A stretch of DNA of 37,377 nt from JBEKTY01 sp049515555 (GTDB taxonomy: Bacteria > Planctomycetota > Planctomycetia > Pirellulales > Thermoguttaceae), in the NCBI GenBank assembly GCA_049515555.1, contig JBEKTY010000072.1, positions 1 through 37,377 of the forward strand, given 5' to 3'. The notes under the pieces are model-generated. The model saw nothing but the letters and a program-made list of their open reading frames with translations. It made no database searches and was not told the origin of the DNA. Below, piece after piece: positions 1 to 7,407 of the stretch. Each line of letters opens with the position of its first letter. Within the stretch, counting starts at the first letter, position 1. Position numbers and translations under genes: made by a program.

Positions 1-97
1 GCTGGCCCCTCCCTGGTCCCTCCAAACGGCCCGGCTCTCCTGCGCCCGGCCAAAACGCCAACATTAGACCCCAAAACCCCCATTTTTCCAACGCCAT

Positions 98-126
98 TTG
101 AGAGTTTGCAAAAGTCCAGTTACAAT
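98..126 (+). promoter_or_regulatory. sigma70-type promoter of dapF
   Basis: TTGAGA (98-103) and TACAAT (121-126) are separated by 17 bp, a near-consensus housekeeping promoter. Transcription would begin about seven bases after the -10 box, at or one base before the dapF ATG at 134. There is therefore little or no room for a leader, and no Shine-Dalgarno sequence precedes that ATG. Bases 1-97 show no gene I recognise. Confidence 0.7.
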
Positions 127-133
127 ATACGCC

Positions 134-970
134 ATGCGATTCACGAAGATGCAAGGCGCCGGCAACGACTATGTGTACGTCGATTGTTTCGCCCAGCCCG
201 TGCCGGAGCGGCCCGAGCAGTTGGCCCGGCAGATTGCCGACCGGCACTTCGGCGTGGGCGGCGACGGGCTGATCCTGATCGGCCCCAGTCGGCAGGCCGA
301 CGCCCGCATGCGGATGTTCAACGCCGACGGTTCCGAGTCGGAGATGTGCGGCAACGGCATCTGCTGCGTGGCCAAGTACCTTTACGACCACGGCCGGTGC
401 CGCGAGCCAAGGCTGCGGATCGAGACCGGCCGGGGGGTTTTGACCGTCGAGCTGGAGCTGACCGGGGGGCGGGCCGAGCGGGTCCGCGTCGATATGGGCA
501 CGCCCATCCTCAGCCGCGACGAGATCCCCACCACGCTCGGCGGCGATCCCCCGGTCGACGCCCAGATCGACGTCGGCGGCCGGCGCCTGCTGGTGACCTG
601 TGTCTCGATGGGCAATCCGCACTGCGTCACGTTCGTCGAGCGGCTCAGCGACGACTGGGTGCTGGGCATGGGCCCGAAATTGGAAATCGACCCTCATTTT
701 CCCCGCCGGACGAACGTCGAGTTCGTCGAAGTGCTCTCGCCGGCCGAGGTGCGGATGCGGGTCTGGGAGCGGGGCAGCGGCGAAACCCTGGCCTGCGGCA
801 CGGGCGCCTGCGCCGTGTGCGTGGCCGGCGCCCTGGGCCGGCGCACACAGCGCAAAATCCGGGCCCATCTGCCCGGCGGCGACCTCGACCTCCAGTGGGC
901 CGACGACGAGCACGTCTACCTCACCGGCCGGCCGGTCGAAGTCTTCAGCGGCGAGTGGGAGATGGCGTGA
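134..970 (+). CDS. dapF: Diaminopimelate epimerase
   Basis: DapF interconverts LL- and meso-diaminopimelate in the cytoplasm, the step before lysine and peptidoglycan cross-link precursor. The protein has 278 residues, normal for the family. Its two catalytic cysteines are visible: Cys72 in the motif EMCGNGICC and Cys221 in ETLACGTGAC. The N-terminus MRFTKMQGAGNDYV matches the family start, so I use the ATG at 134 and not an upstream in-frame codon at 98, which lies inside the predicted promoter. The stop overlaps the GTG of the next gene by three bases, so the two are probably translationally coupled. The assignment is secure; the exact transcript start is inferred from the promoter match. 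Confidence 0.97.
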   Translation: MRFTKMQGAGNDYVYVDCFAQPVPERPEQLARQIADRHFGVGGDGLILIGPSRQADARMRMFNADGSESEMCGNGICCVAKYLYDHGRCREPRLRIETGRGVLTVELELTGGRAERVRVDMGTPILSRDEIPTTLGGDPPVDAQIDVGGRRLLVTCVSMGNPHCVTFVERLSDDWVLGMGPKLEIDPHFPRRTNVEFVEVLSPAEVRMRVWERGSGETLACGTGACAVCVAGALGRRTQRKIRAHLPGGDLDLQWADDEHVYLTGRPVEVFSGEWEMA

Positions 971-1701
971 AGCTCAACCATCCCTTCGTCAACAAGCTGG
1001 GCGGACTGCTGGGGTCGGCGGCCATCCGCGGCTGGATGGGGACGCTCGACTTCCGGGCCGTACTGTACGACCGCACGGCCGATCCCGCCGCCGCCGGCTG
1101 CCGCGGCCAGAAGATTTACCTTTTCTGGCACGAGTACATCCTATTCCCGCTGTTTCTGCGCGGCCACTGCAATTTGGCGATGCTGCTCAGCCGGCATCGC
1201 GACGCGGAGGTCCTGTCGCACATTGGTCACCATTTCGGGTTCGACCTGGTGCGGGGCTCGACGAAGCGTGGCGGCGTGGCGGCGATCCGCGAGCTACTGG
1301 CCAAGAGCGGGCAGAAGCATTTGGCCATTACGCCGGATGGCCCCCGCGGCCCGCGGCGGCAGATGGCCCCCGGACCGGTCTACCTGGCCTCGAAGCTGCG
1401 GCTGCCGCTGGTACTGATCGGCCTGGGCTACGACCGGCCGTGGCGGATCGGCAGTTGGGACCGCTTCGCCGTGCCGCGGCCGGGTTCCGCGGCCCGGGCG
1501 ATCATGACCGCCGAGATCCCCGTCCCGTCGGACCTGGACCGCGCCGGCATCGAGCACTTCCGCCTGAAGGTCGAGCAACTGCTCAACCACCTGACCGAGC
1601 AGGCCGAGGCTTGGGCCGAGTCGGGCCGCCGCACGGCGGGCCAGTTCCGCGTGGTACCGCAACCCGCCCCCCGCCCGCTCTACCGCTCTAAAGCGCGTTA
1701 G
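967..1701 (+). CDS. DUF374-type lysophospholipid acyltransferase family protein
   Basis: This 244-residue protein belongs to the lysophospholipid acyltransferase-like group that carries DUF374. Members resemble PlsC/LpxL acyltransferases and probably act on lipids at the inner face of the cytoplasmic membrane. Visible signatures are the early block YLFWHEYILF (about residues 49-58), the segment around RGSTKRGG and the highly typical ITPDGPRGPR block (about 120-129). The GTG start at 967 forms a GTGA overlap with the dapF stop; the reading frame also runs upstream through dapF, but that part is a shadow. xseA follows after 8 bp, so dapF, this gene and xseA form one operon. The acyl donor and acceptor cannot be read from sequence. 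Confidence 0.8.
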   Translation: MKLNHPFVNKLGGLLGSAAIRGWMGTLDFRAVLYDRTADPAAAGCRGQKIYLFWHEYILFPLFLRGHCNLAMLLSRHRDAEVLSHIGHHFGFDLVRGSTKRGGVAAIRELLAKSGQKHLAITPDGPRGPRRQMAPGPVYLASKLRLPLVLIGLGYDRPWRIGSWDRFAVPRPGSAARAIMTAEIPVPSDLDRAGIEHFRLKVEQLLNHLTEQAEAWAESGRRTAGQFRVVPQPAPRPLYRSKAR

Positions 1702-1709
1702 GCCGCCCC

Positions 1710-3020
1710 ATGTTCCCCAATGAGCTGTTTCCCGACGACCTGCCGCCCGAGGACCAGCCGCAGCCGGGGCGCGGCCCAACCCGAGCCGCGCTCTTGTCGG
1801 TGTGGGAACTGACCGAGCAGGTCAAGGATCTGCTGGAGACCACGTTTCCCGTGGTCTGGGTGGCCGGCGAGATCTCGAACCTGGCCCGACCCCAGTCGGG
1901 ACACTGCTATCTGACGCTGAAGGATGATCGGGCGCAGCTCCGCGCGGTGATGTGGCGGAGCGTGTCGAGCCGGCTGCGGTTCGATCTGCACGACGGCCTG
2001 GAGGTGATCTGCCGCGGCCGCCTGGAGGTCTATGCCCCGCGCGGCAGTTACCAGTTGGTTATCGAGCACGTCGAACCGAAGGGGATGGGGGCCTTGGAGC
2101 TTGCCCTGCGGCAGCTTCGCGCGCGGTTGGCGCGGGAAGGGCTGTTCCGCCCGGAGCGGAAGCGGCCCCTGCCGCGGTTCGTGCGGCGGATCGCGGTGGT
2201 CACCAGCCCCAGCGGGGCGGCCATCCACGACTTCCTGCAGATTCTCGGCCGGCGCTGGCGGGGGGCCGACGTGCTGGTCGTGCCCAGCCGGGTTCAAGGC
2301 GTGGGCGCGGCCGAGGAAATCGCCGCCGCCATCGAGACCGTCAACCGCCTGCCGCTCGAGATCGACTGCCTGGTTGTCACCCGCGGCGGCGGCAGCCTGG
2401 AAGATCTGTGGGCCTTCAACGAGGAAGTGGTGGTGCGGGCGATCTGTGCCTCACGGATCCCGGTCGTGTCGGCCATCGGCCACGAGATCGACGTGACGCT
2501 GGCCGATCTGGCGGCCGACGTACGGGCCCTAACGCCCAGCGAGGCCGCCGAGCTGGTGGCCCCGGCGGCCGAAGAGCTGCTGGCCCAGTTGCAGCAGGCC
2601 CGGCAGCGGTTGTCGGCGGGCCTCCGCTGGCGGCTGGCCGCGGCCCGATCGCGGCTGGAGGGCCTCGCCGCGCGGCGGGCCTTCCGCCGCCCCCTGCAAT
2701 ACGTCCAGGACATGACCCGGCGACTCGACGAGTGGGACGCCCGGTCGGCCCGGGCCGTCCGCCGCCGCCTCCGCCTGGCCCGGCGGCAGGTCGACCAGGC
2801 CGTCGCACGCCTGGAGTCACTCAGCCCGCTGGCCGTGCTGGGGCGGGGCTACAGCGTGACCCGCCGGGCCGCCGACGGCCAGATCGTCCGCGATGCCGGG
2901 CAACTGGCGCCCGCCGAGCAGATCGTCACCCGCTTCGCCCACGGCCAAGCCACAAGCCGCGTCGAGGGGATAGACGTTACAGGTCCTTCTCGGCGTGGAA
3001 CTTCGTCGCGTGGCGGATGA
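1710..3020 (+). CDS. xseA: Exodeoxyribonuclease VII large subunit
   Basis: XseA with XseB degrades single-stranded DNA bidirectionally into acid-soluble oligonucleotides. The protein has 436 residues. An N-terminal OB-fold follows a short acidic leader (VWVAGEISNLARPQSGHCYL, about residues 48-67). The catalytic domain shows the family blocks AVVTSPSGAA (about 162-171), a CLVVTRGGGSLEDLWAFNEE block and IPVVSAIGHEIDVTLADLAAD. A long helical Arg-rich segment precedes the final PLAVLGRGYSVTR block. No xseB is seen nearby. The last 44 bases overlap the end of the convergent phoU, so the final residues (after about FAHGQATS) are probably not conserved. Confidence 0.95.
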   Translation: MFPNELFPDDLPPEDQPQPGRGPTRAALLSVWELTEQVKDLLETTFPVVWVAGEISNLARPQSGHCYLTLKDDRAQLRAVMWRSVSSRLRFDLHDGLEVICRGRLEVYAPRGSYQLVIEHVEPKGMGALELALRQLRARLAREGLFRPERKRPLPRFVRRIAVVTSPSGAAIHDFLQILGRRWRGADVLVVPSRVQGVGAAEEIAAAIETVNRLPLEIDCLVVTRGGGSLEDLWAFNEEVVVRAICASRIPVVSAIGHEIDVTLADLAADVRALTPSEAAELVAPAAEELLAQLQQARQRLSAGLRWRLAAARSRLEGLAARRAFRRPLQYVQDMTRRLDEWDARSARAVRRRLRLARRQVDQAVARLESLSPLAVLGRGYSVTRRAADGQIVRDAGQLAPAEQIVTRFAHGQATSRVEGIDVTGPSRRGTSSRGG

Positions 3021-3654
3021 TGCGGCCCTCGACCAGGTAGATCACGTCCTCGGCGATGTTGGTCGCCAGATCGGCGATCCGCTCCAGGTTGCGGCTGACG
3101 GCCAGCAGCCGCAGCAGGGCGCCCGCCCGATCGGGCTGCCGGCGGATGGCCGCCTCGATCTCCTTGCGGATGACCGACTTCGCCCGGTCCACCTCGTCGT
3201 CCCGGGCGCAGATCGAGGTGGCCAGCGGCGCATCCATGTTCACCAGGGCGTCGATGCTGTCGCGGAGCATGGCCTGGGTTTTGGCCCACATGCCGGCCAG
3301 GTCGCAAGACACCTCCGGCGGCGGCTCGGCGACCAGTCCCCGCGCCTTGCGGGCGATGTTCACCGCCATGTCGCCGATCCGCTCCAGGTCGTTGTTGATC
3401 TTCAGCGCCGCGATGATCAACCGCAGGTCCACCGCCACCGGCTGATGCAGGGCCAGCGCCTTGAGGCATTCCTCTTCCACCTCGATCTCGCGCTGATCGA
3501 TCTGGAGGTCGAGCCGCTCGACCTCCTGGGCCAGGTCGTCGTCGCGGTCCAGGACGGCCCGCAGCGCCTTCTCCACCTGTCCCTCGACCAGCGAGCAGAG
3601 CGATAAGACCTGCCTTTTGAGCCCATCGATCTCGCGTTGTAGATGTGCGGCCAC
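2977..3654 (-). CDS. phoU: PhoU-family phosphate signalling regulator
   Basis: PhoU proteins link the Pst phosphate transporter to the PhoR/PhoB two-component system and restrain Pho regulon expression. The 225 residues contain the two expected three-helix repeats. The first has the metal-site pattern ALKINNDLERIGDMAVNIA (about residues 85-103), the second LLAVSRNLERIADLATNIAE (about 183-202). The GTG start at 3654 is preceded by GGGAGG seven bases away. The gene is alone here, without pst or phoB/phoR neighbours, and converges on xseA with a 44-bp 3' overlap. Family membership is clear; the actual partner is not shown by context. Confidence 0.92.
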   Translation of the reverse strand: MAAHLQREIDGLKRQVLSLCSLVEGQVEKALRAVLDRDDDLAQEVERLDLQIDQREIEVEEECLKALALHQPVAVDLRLIIAALKINNDLERIGDMAVNIARKARGLVAEPPPEVSCDLAGMWAKTQAMLRDSIDALVNMDAPLATSICARDDEVDRAKSVIRKEIEAAIRRQPDRAGALLRLLAVSRNLERIADLATNIAEDVIYLVEGRIIRHATKFHAEKDL

Positions 3655-3733
3655 CGGCGAACCTCCCAGCGCCCCTTGCCCGAGACACTGCTGGGTACGA
3701 TAGGCATTGTCGGACCGAATGTCAAGGGAGGGC

Positions 3734-3770
3734 GGAAATAGCCGGCGACTAGCAGCCGCCGGCTATTTCC
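3734..3770. repeat. perfect inverted repeat in the phoU-ilvH intergenic region
   Basis: Arms of 14 bp (GGAAATAGCCGGCG and its exact complement) surround a 9-bp spacer. It lies between the divergent starts of phoU and ilvH, upstream of the ilvH promoter, with no T-tract, so it does not look like a terminator. It resembles the other short palindromes in the window, but this family has only one copy here. Confidence 0.75.
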
Positions 3771-3798
3771 TTCATCCTTTCGCCTTCCCCCCTCCCCC

Positions 3799-3827
3799 TT
3801 GCCGGCTGCCGCCGGTCGAGTTATAAT
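3799..3827 (+). promoter_or_regulatory. sigma70-type promoter of ilvH
   Basis: TTGCCG (3799-3804) and a perfect TATAAT (3822-3827) are spaced by 17 bp. The predicted start near 3834 gives a leader of about 24 bases before the ilvH ATG at 3858. That is too short for an attenuator, and no leader peptide rich in Leu, Ile or Val codons is seen. Confidence 0.75.
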
Positions 3828-3857
3828 CGACTGTTTATTCCCGGTTGAGAGCGGGTC

Positions 3858-4361
3858 ATGCGTCACGTCCTGTCGGCCTTGGTGCAAAACGTGCCCGGGG
3901 TGCTTTCGCACATCTCGGGCATGTTGGCCTCCCGCGGCTACAACATCGACAGCCTGGCGGTCGGCGAGACCGAAGACCCCCACCTGTCGCGCATGACGTT
4001 CGTGGTCGTCGGCGACGACGCCGTCCTGGCGCAGGTCCGCAAGCAGTTGGAGAAGATCGTCACGGTGGTGCGGGTCGACGACATCGGCGCGCAGGATCAC
4101 GTCGAGCGTGACCTGATGCTGATTAAGGTTTCCGCGCCCGAGGGCCGCCGCGGCGAAATCTCGCAACTGACCGACATCTTCCGCGGCCGGATCGTCGACG
4201 TGGCGCCGGAAATGGTGATCATCGAGATCTCCGGCCAGGAAGGCAAGATCGAAGCGTTTATCGAGATGATGCGGCCTTTCGGAATCCTCGAGCTGGCCCG
4301 CACCGGACGCATAGCCGTCGTTCGCGGGAAGCGCGGCGCCGAGGCAAGCCCCCCCGGGTAA
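3858..4361 (+). CDS. ilvH: Acetolactate synthase small (regulatory) subunit
   Basis: This is the regulatory subunit of acetohydroxyacid synthase, which stimulates the catalytic subunit and carries valine feedback control. The 167 residues start with an ACT domain (LVQNVPGVLSHISGMLASRG, about residues 7-26, then NIDSLAVGETEDP). The C-terminal regulatory domain follows, with RDLMLIKV and later FGILELARTGRIAV. Length is normal. The catalytic subunit gene (ilvB/ilvI) is not next to it; ilvC follows after a 170-bp gap holding a palindromic repeat. Confidence is high. Confidence 0.96.
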   Translation: MRHVLSALVQNVPGVLSHISGMLASRGYNIDSLAVGETEDPHLSRMTFVVVGDDAVLAQVRKQLEKIVTVVRVDDIGAQDHVERDLMLIKVSAPEGRRGEISQLTDIFRGRIVDVAPEMVIIEISGQEGKIEAFIEMMRPFGILELARTGRIAVVRGKRGAEASPPG

Positions 4362-4380
4362 TTGGGAGGAAGAACAGACA

Positions 4381-4463
4381 GTAGGGTGGGTCGAGCGCAG
4401 AAAAGCCCCACCAGAACCTGCGAAAAACCGCTGGTGGGGCTCGCTGCGCTCGACCCACCCTAC
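4381..4463. repeat. Family A inverted repeat (GTAGGGTGGG type), copy 1
   Basis: The arms read GTAGGGTGGGTCGAGCGCAG on the left and its near-complement ending CGACCCACCCTAC on the right, with a second pairing block AGCCCCACCAG/CTGGTGGGGC inside. It lies 19 bp after the ilvH stop and 68 bp before ilvC. The same family recurs at 27048-27135 and, shortened, at 28031-28065. It could fold into a long hairpin in the ilvH-ilvC transcript. Confidence 0.9.
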
Positions 4464-4531
4464 TTAACTACATAACGAGACTATCCGGTAGTCACCAAAG
4501 CCCGAAGAACGTGGAGCCAGGAGCAACCATC

Positions 4532-5536
4532 ATGCCGGCCAAGATTTATTACGACAAAGACGCGGACCTTTCGCTGCTGAAGGGTAAGACGATCGCCATA
4601 TTGGGCTACGGCTCGCAGGGGCACGCCCACGCCCAGAACCTCCGCGACAGCGGCGTGAAGGTGATCGTGGCCGAGCTGCCCGGGACGCCCAACGGCGACC
4701 TGGCCGTCGAGCACGGCTTCCAGCCGCTGTCGATCGCCGAGGCCACCCGGCAGGCCGACATCATCACGATCCTGTTGCCCGACGAGCTGCAAGGCGACAT
4801 CTTCCGCGCCCAGATCCGCGACAATCTGAAGCCGGGCAGCATAGTGGTCTGCTCGCACGGGTTCAACGTGCACTATGGTCAGTTCGACGTGCCGCCGGGG
4901 ATCTCGACGATCCTGGTGGCCCCCAAGGGTCCGGGGCATCTGCTGCGGGCCGAGTTCGTCCGCGGGGCCGGCGTCCCCTGCCTGATCGCCCTGGGCGAGG
5001 CCGCCGCCAAGGAGGCCTTCGCCACGGGGCTGGCCTATGCCAAGGGCATCGGCGGCACGCGGGCGGGGGTCATCGAAACCACCTTCGCCGAAGAAACCGA
5101 AACCGACCTGTTCGGCGAGCAGGTCGTGCTCTGCGGCGGCCTCAGCGCCCTGGCCAAGGCCGGTTTCGAGACCCTCGTCGAGGCCGGCTATCAGCCCGAA
5201 ATGGCCTACTTCGAGTGCGTCCACGAGCTGAAACTGATCATCGACCTGATCTACCAGGGCGGCCTCAACTACATGCGCTATAGCATCTCGAACACCGCCG
5301 AGTACGGCGACTACACCCGCGGCCCGCGGATCATCACCGCCGAGACCAAGGCCGAAATGAAGCGGATTCTGGAAGAGATCCGCGACGGCCGCTTCGCCCG
5401 CGAGTGGTTGCTGGAGAACCGCGTCAACGCCCCGGCCTTCAAGGCCATGCGGCGCCGCGAGCGGAGCCACCTGGTCGAGCAGGTCGGCCGCGGCCTGCGC
5501 AAGCTCATGTCGTGGATCGGCGCCAAGGAGGTCTGA
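4532..5536 (+). CDS. ilvC: Ketol-acid reductoisomerase, class I
   Basis: IlvC isomerises and reduces acetolactate or acetohydroxybutyrate to the dihydroxy acid in Val/Ile/Leu synthesis. The 334 residues match the short class I enzyme. The Rossmann motif ILGYGSQGHAHAQNL is near residue 23, the catalytic His lies in CSHGFNVHYG, and metal-binding acids in EETETDLFGEQ and YFECVHELKLIIDL. I use the ATG at 4532, preceded by AGGAG, and not the in-frame codon at 4511. The cofactor loop after the second strand reads VAELPGTPNGDL: it lacks the Arg/Ser residues usual for NADPH binding and has a Glu at the strand end, which may mean NADH use. Confidence 0.97.
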   Translation: MPAKIYYDKDADLSLLKGKTIAILGYGSQGHAHAQNLRDSGVKVIVAELPGTPNGDLAVEHGFQPLSIAEATRQADIITILLPDELQGDIFRAQIRDNLKPGSIVVCSHGFNVHYGQFDVPPGISTILVAPKGPGHLLRAEFVRGAGVPCLIALGEAAAKEAFATGLAYAKGIGGTRAGVIETTFAEETETDLFGEQVVLCGGLSALAKAGFETLVEAGYQPEMAYFECVHELKLIIDLIYQGGLNYMRYSISNTAEYGDYTRGPRIITAETKAEMKRILEEIRDGRFAREWLLENRVNAPAFKAMRRRERSHLVEQVGRGLRKLMSWIGAKEV

Positions 5537-5542
5537 AGTCAC

Positions 5543-5836
5543 GTGCCCGCACCGGTAATCAACCCGCAAGAGTTGCGCCAGAGCCGGGCCCTGTTTCAGC
5601 AGCTCGCCCCCGGCGACCGGATCGAAGTGGAACACCTGGTCAGCGTCGGCATCCAAAGCTGGACGACGAAGGTGCAGGGGACCGTCGTTCGCACGGAGCG
5701 GGCCCGCCACGGCCTGCACTTCCGGCGGAACTTCGACGACAAGGTCTTCAGCGATACCATCCTCTTGCAGCGGCCGGATGGCGAGCTGACCACCGTCACG
5801 CTCGACGAGTTTACCAGCCTGCGGCGGGCCTCCTGA
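5543..5836 (+). CDS. Conserved small protein of unknown function
   Basis: This 97-residue protein is not one I can name. It begins with GTG six bases after the ilvC stop and ends seven bases before the radical SAM gene, so it is certainly part of that transcript. The core GDRIEVEHLVSVGIQSWTTK followed by GTVVRTERARHGLHF and a final strand region (TVTLDEFTSLRR) looks like a small all-beta barrel of the SH3/KOW sort, rich in Arg and Asp. No signal peptide, membrane segment or metal motif is present. Tight spacing and normal codon use support a real gene; the fold statement is inference. Confidence 0.7.
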   Translation: MPAPVINPQELRQSRALFQQLAPGDRIEVEHLVSVGIQSWTTKVQGTVVRTERARHGLHFRRNFDDKVFSDTILLQRPDGELTTVTLDEFTSLRRAS

Positions 5837-5843
5837 CTGAGTC

Positions 5844-6785
5844 ATGACCATTCCCACCCCGGCCAGCGCTTTGTATCAATCCCATCCGCGGAGCTTCGCC
5901 GACTACCGGTTCGTCTACCCGGTCCTCAGCCGCCGCTCCCGCGGGATTTCGGTGGGGGTCAATCTTAACCCGGAGCAGTCCTGCAATTTCTCGTGCGTCT
6001 ACTGTCAGGTCGAAAGGCAGAAGGGGACAGTCGGCATTTGCCGGAACGACCCGCAGGGTGCTTCGCGGGAAAAGAGTGCTTCGCAGGAAAGTGGCCGTTC
6101 CCCGTTTTCGCGGTCCGATCTGGCGGCGTTGGCCGGCGAGTTGGACGAGATGGTCGAGCTGGTGGTCTCCGGCCGGCTGTTCCAGTCGGCGCCTTTCCTG
6201 GACACGCCGGAGCCGCTTCGCCGCTTCAATGACATCGCCGTAAGCGGCGACGGCGAGCCGACCGCCGTGGCCCTGCTGCCCGAGGTGGTCGAGTTATGCG
6301 CGGAAGTCCGCCGTCGCCATCGCTTGGACGACGTGAAACTCGTGCTCATAACCAACGGCAGCCTTTTGCATCGCCAGGAGGTCCGCCGGGCCCTGGCGGT
6401 GCTCGATGCCAACAATGGCGAGGTGTGGGCGAAGCTCGATGCCGGCAGCGAGGCATACTACAAACAGGTCAACCGTTCGCACGTGCCGCTGGGGCAGATT
6501 CTCGACAATCTGCGGCAGACGGCCCGGGCGCGGCCGATCGTCATCCAGTCGTTGTTCGTGCGGCTGGAGGGCCAGCCGCCGCCGCCCGCCGAGCAAGCGG
6601 CCTATTGCGAGCGGCTGGGCGAGATCATCGCCGCCGGGGGGCAGATCAAGCTGGTGCAGATCCACAGCATGGCCCGCCCGGGGGCCGAAAACCGGGCCGC
6701 CCCGCTGGCCGACGATGAGCTGCAAGCACTGGCCGAGCGGGTCCGCCGCAGCACCGGCCTGCCCGTAACGGCCTACCCCGGCTGA
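5844..6785 (+). CDS. Radical SAM protein
   Basis: The 313-residue protein carries the radical SAM cluster motif CNFSCVYCQ (about residues 48-56), which binds the 4Fe-4S cluster that cleaves S-adenosylmethionine. It is followed by ISGDGEPT-like SGDGEPTAV (about 133-141), KLVLITNGSLL and GEVWAKLDAGSEAYY, a pattern seen in COG0731-like radical SAM proteins of unknown substrate. About 27 residues just after the cluster motif (about residues 60-87, Ser/Lys-rich) derive from a repeat element inserted in frame and are probably a surface loop. It ends the ilvC operon. Substrate is unknown; a role in RNA or cofactor modification is only a guess. Confidence 0.85.
   Translation: MTIPTPASALYQSHPRSFADYRFVYPVLSRRSRGISVGVNLNPEQSCNFSCVYCQVERQKGTVGICRNDPQGASREKSASQESGRSPFSRSDLAALAGELDEMVELVVSGRLFQSAPFLDTPEPLRRFNDIAVSGDGEPTAVALLPEVVELCAEVRRRHRLDDVKLVLITNGSLLHRQEVRRALAVLDANNGEVWAKLDAGSEAYYKQVNRSHVPLGQILDNLRQTARARPIVIQSLFVRLEGQPPPPAEQAAYCERLGEIIAAGGQIKLVQIHSMARPGAENRAAPLADDELQALAERVRRSTGLPVTAYPG
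6023..6103. repeat. Family B-like palindromic element inside the radical SAM gene
   Basis: The 81-bp block begins GGGGACAGTCGGCATTT and ends with GGCCGTTCCCC, imperfect inverted ends. Inside, an 18-bp segment GTGCTTCGCGGGAAAAGA is followed directly by a near-identical copy. The length is a multiple of three, so the frame is kept. It is related to the GGGGACAGTCCC elements at 8302-8363 and 11994-12037. Confidence 0.75.
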
Positions 6786-6832
6786 GCCGGCCCCCGGCCG
6801 CGTCGAACCTTGGCATGCTGCCGTGTTGGAAA

Positions 6833-7060
6833 TCAGTGCTCGCTCTTCACCGCGTCCACGATGGCGACGCGGATCTCCTGCTCGAAGGTGCTGACGAGCC
6901 GCTTGGGGTCTTGTTCGTGCAGGCCCTCCCACTTGAAGGCCGCGTCGATCCCCTTCTGAATCGCCTGCCGAAACTTCGGGCTTTCTCCGATTGCCAGGGC
7001 GATGTCGTCCACGTCCCGAAGGTCGCCGATCACGCCGTCGAGCCAGTGCGGAGGTCTCAT
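6833..7060 (-). CDS. Small protein of unknown function
   Basis: The 75-residue protein is unrecognised. I place the start at the ATG at 7060, because AAGGAG lies seven bases upstream; the frame also opens further upstream (ATG 7105, TTG 7159) without such a site. It is a soluble, mainly helical, acidic protein: it starts MRPPHWLDGVIGDLRDVDD and continues through FRQAIQKGIDAAFKW to a C-terminal helix. There is no signal peptide or cysteine. It converges on the radical SAM gene, with 47 bp between the stops. Its long upstream extension would give a hydrophobic N-terminus, so a membrane-anchored form from 7105 or 7159 cannot be fully excluded. Confidence 0.6.
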   Translation of the reverse strand: MRPPHWLDGVIGDLRDVDDIALAIGESPKFRQAIQKGIDAAFKWEGLHEQDPKRLVSTFEQEIRVAIVDAVKSEH

Positions 7061-7171
7061 CTGAAAACTCCTTGAGAAGAAAGTCAGGCCCAGGACAACG
7101 CCCATTGTGATAGCAAGTTTACCGACGAAAAGCAATCGGTGGGCGTGGGCCGGGGGCAACCAGGTACCTTA

Positions 7172-7313
7172 GGCCCGCGAAAGAACAAGTTTGACAATTG
7201 GGTGGCACGCCCTGAGCAGCGAAGGGCGTGGACGGCCCACGAACCACGCCCTTCGCTCCGCTCAGGGACGTGCCACCCGTTGGACAATTGTAATGGTTAT
7301 CATTTCGCGGGCC
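7172..7313. repeat. Nested compound inverted repeat (family F)
   Basis: Outer arms of 11 bp (GGCCCGCGAAA at 7172-7182 and its complement at 7303-7313) enclose ACAATTG boxes, then an inner pair GGGTGGCACG/CGTGCCACCC, and innermost CCACGCCCTTCGCT against its complement. It fills the gap between the small minus-strand gene and the Gfo/Idh/MocA gene. Several nested palindromes suggest one element inserted within another. The rest of 7061-7407 holds only the start regions of the two divergent genes. Confidence 0.8.
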
Positions 7314-7407
7314 CTGAGTGTTGCAAAACCGCCGCTACGGGTAGATATTGGAGGGCGCTGAGAGGCTCCCATCCCGCGGCTGGAGTTTACCGAGGAGGAC
7401 AGAAGCC

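Noticed and set aside
106..1701. A single 531-codon frame reading through dapF into the acyltransferase-like gene
   Set aside because: The first part is an Arg-rich shadow of dapF; only the part from GTG 967 has family motifs, so there is no fusion protein.
3734..3770. Attenuator or riboswitch for ilvH
   Set aside because: The hairpin lies upstream of the predicted promoter at 3799-3827, so it would not be in the ilvH mRNA, and no Leu/Ile/Val-rich leader peptide is present.
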